A stretch of DNA of 9,590 bases from Sphingobacterium thalpophilum (GTDB lineage Bacteria; Bacteroidota; Bacteroidia; Flavobacteriales; Flavobacteriaceae): NCBI GenBank assembly GCA_943325255.2, contig CALPOS020000067.1, positions 1-9,590 of the forward strand, given 5' to 3'. Made by a program: the position numbers and the translations under genes. The notes under the pieces are model-generated. The model did not search any database. It saw only the letters and a program-made list of their open reading frames with translations, and was not told where the DNA came from. This document shows positions 1 through 5,091 of this stretch, piece by piece; the stretch's first letter is position 1; each line of letters opens with the position of its first letter.

Positions 1-42
1 ATCAGTGATTAGCGATTATCAGCTATTTTCACTGATTTTTTT
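1..42 (+). terminator. Possible rho-independent terminator at the left edge
   Basis: ATCAGTGA (1-8) pairs with TCACTGAT (29-36), and a run of seven T follows (36-42). A second short pairing, TAGC (10-13) with GCTA (22-25), lies inside the loop. The T-run polarity fits a plus-strand transcript entering from the left, converging on the recombinase gene. No such gene is visible here, so the partner is unknown. The loop is long (20 nt) for a classic terminator, and the ATCA/TGAT-rich sequence could instead be a decayed intergenic repeat. Confidence 0.4.
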
Positions 43-89
43 GCTTTGACTTAATTTTTTTCTGCTTTTGTTTTCTAGAAAAATCTAAG

Positions 90-1457
90 TTACTTGTCTA
101 GTAAATGCGAATAGTCTTCAGGCAGTTCCGCATCAATATCTCGCAAATAAAGTTCAAGAGCTGTCATTGTAGAATGCCCTGTAATGTTCATCAGAATACT
201 TTTGGCTTCAAATGGAGAATATGTTTTGCGAAGTTCTCTATATAGTTTGGTAATGAAAGTATGTCTAAAACTATACATTCCATAGTCTGAACCTAATCCA
301 AAATGGTCTTTAACTATAGTCTTAAATCGTTTTGAAAAATAGTCCCTTCGATTGTTTTCAGTTGCAATCCATTCTCCTCCAATTTTAGATGGTGTGAACA
401 TAAATGCATCTTTATTCATAGTTGATAAATCCGGCAAATCTTTAATTAGAATTTCTGGAATTATTTTAATTTTTACTGGTTTATTTTTGGCTTTAACATA
501 TAATTTCTTGTCACTAATGTCCAAGTCTCCCACCTTTAATCGACAAACTTCAACAGGTCGGAGAAAATTATAGGAGATGAACTTTATGAATAATAAAAGA
601 ATAGGGTCATTTTTCTTGAGATAAGAATAAATATCTTGTTGCATACCTGGAGTGTATGTTTTGTTTCTCTCAGGTTTAGTTTTTAAGGTGTTTATTTTTT
701 TGATAAAATTATCTGGAATTATTTCATCATTGGCTAAAACTTCAAAAAGAGAACTTAAGTCAATTTTCGAATTATTGCGGTTACGAGCACTAGTATTTTC
801 TAAAAGACCATTTAGATAATCATTAGTTTGTTTGCGTGTTAAAGAGGTGATAGGAGCATTTTCATCCAAAGCCTTTTTGAATCGATTAATTCTTCCAGCA
901 AAATTGGCGTAAGAAGTTTCATTTAATGATTTTTTCTTAATTTTTAAAGCATAATCAAAAGCTTCTTTAATAGACATAACTACTTCCAATGGTTCGGTTT
1001 TTATTGGCTCAGGAGTTATTGAATTTTCTTGGCTATTTGGTGAGGACACCATAATAGCTGTTTCGATATTACTTGAACTTGATTGCTCCAGCTCGACTTG
1101 GGACAAATCAGGGTCTAAATAGGGGTTTAGCCCTTTCTCTAAAAGAAATTCTAGTGCATCTCTCAAATGAGTGAGTATTTTTATTCTTTCTTTTTTAGTT
1201 TTAAATCTATTACAGCCACCTTTTATGTTTGGCATTCGTTTGAGTTTTCCCGTTGCGTCATCAATAAACTTATAATAGATATACCAATCTTTAGATAAAG
1301 CAATCGTCTGCTCATTTTTTGAGAGCTCATTCCATAGTGTGATATCCACACCACCGGTGTAAATTCTGGGTTTAGAAAAGGTTTTTTCGGGCAAAATCTG
1401 TCTTGTTTGGTGTACTGTTTGGTGTACTTTTTGTAAAAGTAGTAAAATACTAGACAT
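90..1457 (-). CDS. Tyrosine-type site-specific recombinase (integrase), tRNA-associated
   Basis: This 455-aa protein would catalyse site-specific DNA strand exchange through a covalent 3'-phosphotyrosine link, as phage and genomic-island integrases do. The N-terminal part (about 28-115, with RIYTGGVD and DWYIYY) resembles the arm-type N-terminal region of flavobacterial integrases. A polar Ser/Pro/Glu-rich linker (about 118-160) follows, then a helical core-binding domain (about 162-250) and the catalytic domain (about 268-455). Visible catalytic residues are R300 (in NFLRPVEV), R398 (in YSFRHTF), H428 (in GHS) and the nucleophile Y437 (in ELYLRD). A Lys near 327-331 is the likely beta-strand lysine. 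The first His of the usual HxxR box is Tyr395. I chose the ATG at 1455-1457 because the next in-frame Met is about residue 75. No Shine-Dalgarno is visible and the ATG abuts a terminator T-tract. The length suggests an intact enzyme. It sits just past the 3' end of a tRNA gene, which points to an integrated element; substrate sites and the element's cargo are not visible. Confidence 0.9.
   Translation of the reverse strand: MSSILLLLQKVHQTVHQTRQILPEKTFSKPRIYTGGVDITLWNELSKNEQTIALSKDWYIYYKFIDDATGKLKRMPNIKGGCNRFKTKKERIKILTHLRDALEFLLEKGLNPYLDPDLSQVELEQSSSSNIETAIMVSSPNSQENSITPEPIKTEPLEVVMSIKEAFDYALKIKKKSLNETSYANFAGRINRFKKALDENAPITSLTRKQTNDYLNGLLENTSARNRNNSKIDLSSLFEVLANDEIIPDNFIKKINTLKTKPERNKTYTPGMQQDIYSYLKKNDPILLLFIKFISYNFLRPVEVCRLKVGDLDISDKKLYVKAKNKPVKIKIIPEILIKDLPDLSTMNKDAFMFTPSKIGGEWIATENNRRDYFSKRFKTIVKDHFGLGSDYGMYSFRHTFITKLYRELRKTYSPFEAKSILMNITGHSTMTALELYLRDIDAELPEDYSHLLDK
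1404..1427 (+). repeat. Tandem 12-bp repeat inside the recombinase start region
   Basis: TGTTTGGTGTAC occurs twice with no gap (1404-1415 and 1416-1427). On the minus strand it encodes the VHQTVHQT stretch at residues 11-18 of the recombinase. The 11-bp core GTTTGGTGTAC differs by one base from GTTTAGTGTAC, which forms each half of the palindrome at 1463-1490. Clustered repeats next to an integrase gene could be recombinase or regulator binding sites, but that role is inferred from position only. Confidence 0.8.
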
Positions 1458-1490
1458 AAAAAAAGCGGTTTAGTGTACACTAAACCGCTT
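1458..1490 (-). terminator. Perfect 28-bp palindrome plus T-run: tRNA-Met terminator
   Basis: Bases 1463-1490 form a perfect palindrome (left half AAGCGGTTTAGTGT). On the minus strand seven T follow (1458-1464 as A on the plus strand). Read from the tRNA gene, this is a strong GC-containing hairpin plus U-tract, 21 bases past the tRNA 3' end, so it very likely terminates the tRNA transcript. The recombinase ATG follows the last T directly. Because the symmetry is perfect at DNA level and its half-site recurs at 1405 and 1417, it may also be a protein-binding site. Confidence 0.8.
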
Positions 1491-1511
1491 AAATTAAGTA
1501 AGTTACTTCCG

Positions 1512-1585
1512 TAGCGAGGACGGGAGTTGAACCCGTGACCTCAGGGTTATGAATCCTGCGCTCTAACCAACTGAGCTACCTCGCC
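1512..1585 (-). tRNA. tRNA-Met (anticodon CAT), probably elongator
   Basis: The minus strand folds into a 74-nt cloverleaf: acceptor GGCGAGG/CCTCGCT (G1-U72 wobble at the end), D-stem GCTC/GAGC, anticodon loop TTCATAA with CAT at 1551-1549, and T-arm ACGGG-TTCAACT-CCCGT, with discriminator A. CCA is not encoded; the next bases are CGG. The anticodon stem lacks the three G-C pairs of initiator tRNA and the acceptor end does not have an initiator-type C1-A72 pair. It is therefore probably elongator tRNA-Met, although a CAT gene could also be tRNA-Ile2 after lysidine modification. The base pair next to the anticodon loop is an A31-C39 mismatch. The gene has its own promoter and terminator, and its 3' end is the likely attachment side for the neighbouring recombinase. 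Confidence 0.96.
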
Positions 1586-1618
1586 AATAATAGTATTTTG
1601 CATTCTCGAATGCGGCTG

Positions 1619-1649
1619 CAAATATAAAACTTAAATGATAGGTTGCAAA
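1619..1649 (-). promoter_or_regulatory. Bacteroidota-type promoter of tRNA-Met
   Basis: On the minus strand, TTTG (complement of 1646-1649) is followed by exactly 19 bases and then TATATTTG (complement of 1619-1626). This is a full match to the Bacteroidota consensus TTTG-N19-TAnnTTTG. Transcription would start roughly 25-30 bases before the mature tRNA 5' end at 1585. It is the best promoter match in the window. Confidence 0.85.
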
Positions 1650-1733
1650 TTTATCGGTAGAAAAAAATTATTTTAAAATTCCTTTTTTTTTGAGGTATTA
1701 TTATATATATTTCCCAAAAATTAGTGCACAATA

Positions 1734-2126
1734 ATGGAAGTAAAATCAAGATACGAGCTAGAATTTCCAATCAATTCCTCTCCACAGTTGTTATATCAGT
1801 ATATATCAACGCCTTCTGGATTGTCTGAATGGTTTGCGGACAACGTCAATTCACGAGGAGAATATTTTACATTTATCTGGGATGACTCCGAAGAGAATGC
1901 ACGATTATCATCAAAGAAAACGGGTGAGAAGATAAAATTTCGTTGGATCGATGACAATAAGAAAGATACGGACTATTTTTTTGAGTTGCGGATTTTAGAA
2001 GATGAGATTACAAAAGATGTTTCATTGATGGTCATTGATTTTGCTTATTATGATGAGTTAGACGAAGCTAAGTTATTGTGGGAAAATCAGATTTCTGACT
2101 TAAAACATGTTATTGGTTCAGTATAA
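1734..2126 (+). CDS. START-like domain protein (Bacteroidota START_2 type)
   Basis: A 130-aa soluble protein with no signal peptide or membrane segment. It resembles the small START-like/AHSA1-type helix-grip proteins of flavobacteria. The N-terminal strand (YELEFPINSS, 7-16) leads into a helix ending in the family-like LSEWFADNV (about 30-38). Beta strands follow (YFTFIWDD, IKFRWID, YFFELRIL, SLMVIDFAY), and a C-terminal amphipathic helix closes the fold (about 108-128). START-like folds enclose a hydrophobic ligand pocket; no ligand can be read from this sequence and the function is unknown. The ATG has no clear Shine-Dalgarno, and a weak -7-like TATATTTC lies at 1706-1713. A hairpin terminator follows the stop. 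The aminotransferase gene downstream is on the same strand but probably has its own promoter. Confidence 0.85.
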   Translation: MEVKSRYELEFPINSSPQLLYQYISTPSGLSEWFADNVNSRGEYFTFIWDDSEENARLSSKKTGEKIKFRWIDDNKKDTDYFFELRILEDEITKDVSLMVIDFAYYDELDEAKLLWENQISDLKHVIGSV

Positions 2127-2144
2127 AACTTATTGATATAAACT

Positions 2145-2152
2145 TATCTTTG
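2145..2152 (+). promoter_or_regulatory. Possible -7 element for the aminotransferase gene
   Basis: TATCTTTG matches the Bacteroidota -7 consensus TAnnTTTG and lies 25 bases before the ATG at 2178. No TTTG-like -33 element is found at the expected distance, so the assignment is weak. If real, transcription starts at or inside the hairpin at 2153-2170. Confidence 0.35.
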
Positions 2153-2177
2153 CCCTAATTTTAATTAGGGTTTTTTT
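2153..2177 (+). terminator. Hairpin and T-run between START-like gene and aminotransferase
   Basis: CCCTAATT (2153-2160) pairs with AATTAGGG (2163-2170), with a two-base loop or, by fraying, a six-base one. Seven T follow (2171-2177). It lies 26 bases after the START-like stop codon and fits a rho-independent terminator. The T-run runs straight into the ATG of the next gene, so the hairpin would also form the leader of any transcript starting near 2155. Confidence 0.7.
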
Positions 2178-3017
2178 ATGGTTAATAGTAATGGTGCTTT
2201 GGTAGAAAGCAATGCGATAATAGGAAATGGAAATCGCGGATTCTTATTTGGCGATGCTGTTTTTGAAACAATAAGAATTCGCAATGGCAAGATTCTTTTT
2301 TTGGAAGATCATTACTTTCGGCTGATGGCTACGATGCGAATTGTACGCATGGAAATTCCGATGAATTTTACCATGGAGTATTTAGAAGCGCAAGTTTTAC
2401 TTACTGTAAATGCGAATCATTGTGAAAATGCTGCTAGAGTTCGGATAACCGTTTTCAGAAATGAAGGCGGGTTGTATTTGCCAGAGACAAACGCCATCAG
2501 TTTTGTTATCCAAGTGAACCCTTTGGAAGTCAGAGATTATGCCATTAGGACTGTATCCTATGAAGTGGACTTATATAAAGACTTTCACATTGCAAAACAT
2601 TTACTTTCCACGTTGAAGACTACCAATAAAATGGTGTATATCACAGGAAGTATTTTTGCGAAAGAAAATGACTTGGAGAATTGTTTATTATTGAATGAAG
2701 AAAAGAATGTTGTTGAAGCTTTGCAAGGAAATATTTTTATGTTGATGGGAAGTACGCTTATTACACCTCCCATTGCTGACGGATGCCTCAATGGGATAAT
2801 GCGGAAAAATATTCTTGCGATTGCCAAAACAGTAGATGGCATTGAAGTAATAGAAAAATCAATTTCGCCATTTGACCTGCAAAAAGCAGATGAACTTTTT
2901 ATCACGAATGTAATTCAAGGAATTCAGCCTATTACAAAATATAGGAAAAAGGAATATGTATCGACCTTAGCAAATAGGATGGTTCAGAAATTAAACACTA
3001 AAATTGCAGGGACTTAA
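2178..3017 (+). CDS. Class IV PLP-dependent aminotransferase / aminodeoxychorismate lyase-like
   Basis: A 279-aa fold-type IV PLP enzyme related to 4-amino-4-deoxychorismate lyase (PabC), branched-chain aminotransferase and D-amino-acid aminotransferase. Seen in sequence: the N-terminal NRGFLFGDAVFETIR block (19-33), typical of the family, and R49 in the HYFRLM helix. The PLP Schiff-base lysine is most likely K147 (STLKTTN); its spacing to LLLNEE matches the IKSLN-to-LLLN spacing of the family. E180 (VVEALQGNIF) is the expected ligand of the PLP ring nitrogen. C-terminal DELFITNVIQGIQPI corresponds to the conserved substrate-side block. Which reaction it performs cannot be read from sequence. 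PabC-type lysis to p-aminobenzoate and pyruvate for folate is plausible, since flavobacteria often carry such a lone class IV enzyme; a transaminase role is the alternative. The stop overlaps the convergent yqgE stop by four bases. Confidence 0.88.
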   Translation: MVNSNGALVESNAIIGNGNRGFLFGDAVFETIRIRNGKILFLEDHYFRLMATMRIVRMEIPMNFTMEYLEAQVLLTVNANHCENAARVRITVFRNEGGLYLPETNAISFVIQVNPLEVRDYAIRTVSYEVDLYKDFHIAKHLLSTLKTTNKMVYITGSIFAKENDLENCLLLNEEKNVVEALQGNIFMLMGSTLITPPIADGCLNGIMRKNILAIAKTVDGIEVIEKSISPFDLQKADELFITNVIQGIQPITKYRKKEYVSTLANRMVQKLNTKIAGT

Positions 3018-3574
3018 TTAAGTAAAGGATTCTCGGGAGCGTTCGACCAGATGATGTATTCGCCTCCCAGTTCTAGGATTTTTTCCTTCCAAAAATCGGT
3101 TGTTGATTTTCCAATAATCTTGTTTTCATATAGGTTTTCAGTCAGAATCCATGAATTTGATTTCATTTCGTTTTCTAACTGTTGTGCTTCCCAACCTGTG
3201 TATCCAAGAAAGAATCGAATATTATCTTTTTTGATTTCACCGTTATTGATGAGATTTTTGGTTAACTCAAAGTCGCCTCCCCAAAAAATACCGCTTGAAA
3301 TTTCAACGCTATTTGGAATTAATTCTGGAATATTGTGTATGAAGTATAAATTGTCTTGTTCGACTGGCCCACCATTGTAGATCTTGAAATTGGCTTCCAC
3401 GTCGGGAACCAAATCGTTGATGGTGTACTTTAAAGGCTTGTTGATAATGAATCCAACTGATCCATCCTGATTGTGGTCCGCTAATAAAATGACAGAACGA
3501 TTGAAAGATAAATCTCCAATTATAGAAGGCTCAGCGATAAGCAATTGACCTTTTTTTAATTTTTCTGATATCAT
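3014..3574 (-). CDS. yqgE: YqgE/AlgH family protein (DUF179)
   Basis: A 186-aa cytoplasmic protein of the usual YqgE/AlgH length. Family hallmarks are present: the start KLKKGQLLIAEP, then FNRSVILLADH (24-34), GSVGFIINKPL (38-48), the GGPV signature (68-71), WGGD (98-101) and FLGYTGWEAQQLENE (122-136). The family's biochemical role is unsettled. AlgH was named for an effect on alginate genes in Pseudomonas, but that does not transfer to flavobacteria. The ATG at 3574 is chosen because the KGQLLIA start motif follows at once. Upstream on the minus strand is a TAAATTTA element (3593-3600) with a TTTG 21 bases further up, a loose promoter match. The HU terminator (3643-3672) isolates it from HU. 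It converges on the aminotransferase with overlapping stop codons. Confidence 0.93.
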   Translation of the reverse strand: MISEKLKKGQLLIAEPSIIGDLSFNRSVILLADHNQDGSVGFIINKPLKYTINDLVPDVEANFKIYNGGPVEQDNLYFIHNIPELIPNSVEISSGIFWGGDFELTKNLINNGEIKKDNIRFFLGYTGWEAQQLENEMKSNSWILTENLYENKIIGKSTTDFWKEKILELGGEYIIWSNAPENPLLN

Positions 3575-3642
3575 TTGCGTCCCAATTTTTAATAAATTTA
3601 ACTATAAAATTTTGAAATAAACAAATAAGTTTCCTCTTAAAT

Positions 3643-3672
3643 AAAAAAAAAGTCCCCAATTTGGAGACTTTT
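3643..3672 (-). terminator. Rho-independent terminator of the HU gene
   Basis: On the minus strand AAAAGTCTCC pairs with GGGGACTTTT (one G-U pair; 3672-3648) around a five-base loop, and the run of T continues to 3643. It begins 23 bases after the HU stop codon. A-T flanks on both sides make it partly bidirectional, but no plus-strand gene enters from the left. Confidence 0.88.
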
Positions 3673-3695
3673 AATTTATATTGATGCAATTTTAA

Positions 3696-3968
3696 TTAGT
3701 TCACTGAACCTTCTAAATCTGCACCAGCTTTGAATTTTACTACATTCTTAGCAGCGATTTTTATTGTTTTTCCAGTTTGTGGATTTCTTCCGTCTCTAGC
3801 AGCTCTTTTAGAAACTGACCAAGATCCGAAACCTACTAAAGATACTCTTCCACCTTTTTTCAAAGTACCACCTACATTACCTAAAAATGATTCTAAAGCC
3901 AATTTAGCAGCTGCTTTTGTAATTCCTGCGTCTGCAGCAATAGCATCGATTAATTCTGATTTGTTCAT
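3696..3968 (-). CDS. HU-family DNA-binding protein
   Basis: A 90-aa histone-like protein that binds and bends DNA as a dimer in the nucleoid. The helical N-terminal half starts MNKSELIDAIA. The DNA-binding signature GFGSWSVSKRAARDGRNPQTG-like block spans about 46-66, with the intercalating proline P63 in the RNPQTG arm. The C-terminal strand and helix (IKIAAKNVVKFKAG) complete the fold, and the length is standard for HU. The frame is open to an ATG at 3998, but the HU N-terminus universally begins close to MNKxELI, so the ATG at 3968 is chosen. The extra ten residues would also leave almost no leader behind the promoter. A strong Bacteroidota promoter (4013-4043) and a terminator (3643-3672) make this a single-gene transcript. 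HU versus an IHF-like paralogue cannot be fully separated here, but HU is favoured. Confidence 0.96.
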   Translation of the reverse strand: MNKSELIDAIAADAGITKAAAKLALESFLGNVGGTLKKGGRVSLVGFGSWSVSKRAARDGRNPQTGKTIKIAAKNVVKFKAGADLEGSVN

Positions 3969-4012
3969 AATAAAAGTTATTAATTGTTGGTTAAACATTA
4001 TTTTAATTGAAA

Positions 4013-4043
4013 CAAATTTAATAGGAATTCCATACCACGCAAG
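4013..4043 (-). promoter_or_regulatory. Bacteroidota-type promoter of the HU gene
   Basis: On the minus strand CTTG (complement of 4040-4043) is followed by 19 bases and TAAATTTG (complement of 4013-4020). This gives a perfect -7 element and a -33 element with the core TTG. The predicted start lies about 40 bases before the HU ATG at 3968. Confidence 0.75.
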
Positions 4044-4065
4044 AGATTTGAGGTGTTTTTCGCTA

Positions 4066-4098
4066 TTTTGTTGATAAATCGACCGTTTTGTTGATAAA
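4066..4098 (+). repeat. Two direct 13-bp repeats resembling DnaA boxes
   Basis: TTTTGTTGATAAA occurs at 4066-4078 and again at 4086-4098, with a 20-bp period. The reverse complement contains TTATCAACA, which differs by one base from the DnaA box TTATCCACA. The pair lies in the 175-base gap between fmt and HU, 23 bases upstream of the HU -33 element. The two-helical-turn spacing would put both copies on one face of the DNA. Protein binding is an inference. Confidence 0.75.
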
Positions 4099-4143
4099 GG
4101 AAGTTGTTTTGTCGGGTTTTTCTAGCATTGACGGCTCGTTAAG

Positions 4144-5091
4144 CTAATAAGCATTAGCATTTTCGGTAAAATGAATGCCATTTAGTAATTCAGAAATAGA
4201 CATTTTTTTCTTTCCCGGGAATTGAATGGTATCAATGAAGATAAATCCGTCTGCTGCAGCAATTTTTAATTCTTTCTTTGCCACCAATACTTTTCCAATT
4301 TCTAATGTATGCGGCTCTTTTTGAAATCGCGCTTCATAGATCTTAACATTCCATTCTTGTTCGCCATCCTTAATCATACACCATGCCGCAGGATAGGGAG
4401 AAAGCCCTCGAATAAGATTATAGATTTGCATTCCTGGTTTTGACCAATCAATCTTACAATTGTCTTTATTTAGTTTCAGCGCCGTTTTTAATTCAGATGA
4501 ATCGCTTTGAATCTTAGGGTTGGCTTTTCCACTTTCAATCAATACTAGTGTTTCAATAACCGTTTGACAACCCAAATTCATGAGTCTGTCGTGTAATTTA
4601 CCGGCGTTTTCTTCGGGTGAAATCGCAAGTTCATTGCTTAATATTATGGCTCCAGTATCAATTTTATCATCGATAAAAAAGGTAGTAACTCCAGTTCTGG
4701 TTTCGCCATTGATAATGGCCCAATTGATCGGAGCAGCGCCGCGGTAATTTGGAAGTAACGAAGCATGAAGATTAAAAGTGCCCAATTTTGGCATTTCCCA
4801 TACAACTTTAGGTAGCATTCGAAAGGCAACCACAATTTGTAGATTTGCATTTAGGCTTTTCAATTCTGCCAAGAAATTCTCGTCTTTTAAATTGGTCGGC
4901 TGCAGTAACTTTAAGTTCTTTTCAAGCGCATATTCTTTTACGGCAGAATATTTAATCTTCTGTCCTCGACCTGCTGGCTTGTCTGCTGCAGTAATTACGC
5001 CGGCAATTTCGTAGTTGTTCTTTAGGATTGCATCTAAAATTCCAACGGCGAACTCGGGTGTTCCCATAAATACAATTCGTAATTTTTCCAT
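4144..5091 (-). CDS. fmt: Methionyl-tRNA formyltransferase
   Basis: Transfers a formyl group from 10-formyltetrahydrofolate to Met-tRNAfMet in the cytoplasm, preparing it for translation initiation. It has 315 aa, the standard length. The N-terminal Rossmann domain opens with KLRIVFMGTPEFAV (3-16), followed by the ADKPAGRGQK loop (36-45) that contacts the tRNA acceptor end in the family. The catalytic block FNLHASLLPNYRGAAP (106-121) holds N107 and H109, and D145 follows in DDKIDTGAI. The C-terminal beta-barrel (about 205-310) includes IRGLSPYPAAW. All expected catalytic residues are present. Its ATG shares one base with the recQ stop (TAATG), so translation is probably coupled to recQ. No terminator is obvious between fmt and the HU promoter. 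The tRNA-Met gene elsewhere in the window is probably the elongator type and so not a substrate. Confidence 0.97.
   Translation of the reverse strand: MEKLRIVFMGTPEFAVGILDAILKNNYEIAGVITAADKPAGRGQKIKYSAVKEYALEKNLKLLQPTNLKDENFLAELKSLNANLQIVVAFRMLPKVVWEMPKLGTFNLHASLLPNYRGAAPINWAIINGETRTGVTTFFIDDKIDTGAIILSNELAISPEENAGKLHDRLMNLGCQTVIETLVLIESGKANPKIQSDSSELKTALKLNKDNCKIDWSKPGMQIYNLIRGLSPYPAAWCMIKDGEQEWNVKIYEARFQKEPHTLEIGKVLVAKKELKIAAADGFIFIDTIQFPGKKKMSISELLNGIHFTENANAY

Noticed and set aside
1223..1480. 85-codon minus-strand frame starting inside the palindrome
   Set aside because: It overlaps the recombinase N-terminal region in another frame and has no recognisable family, while the overlapped frame is clearly protein-like.
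1512..1585. Initiator tRNA-fMet paired functionally with fmt
   Set aside because: The anticodon stem lacks three consecutive G-C pairs and the acceptor end does not show the initiator-type mismatch, so elongator tRNA-Met is more likely.
3969..3998. Upstream ATG giving HU ten extra residues (MFNQQLITFI)
   Set aside because: HU proteins begin at MNKxELI; the extension has no family support and would start almost at the predicted transcript 5' end.
4066..4098. Chromosomal replication origin
   Set aside because: Only two DnaA-like words, no AT-rich unwinding stretch with many boxes, and no dnaA, gyrB or similar neighbour.
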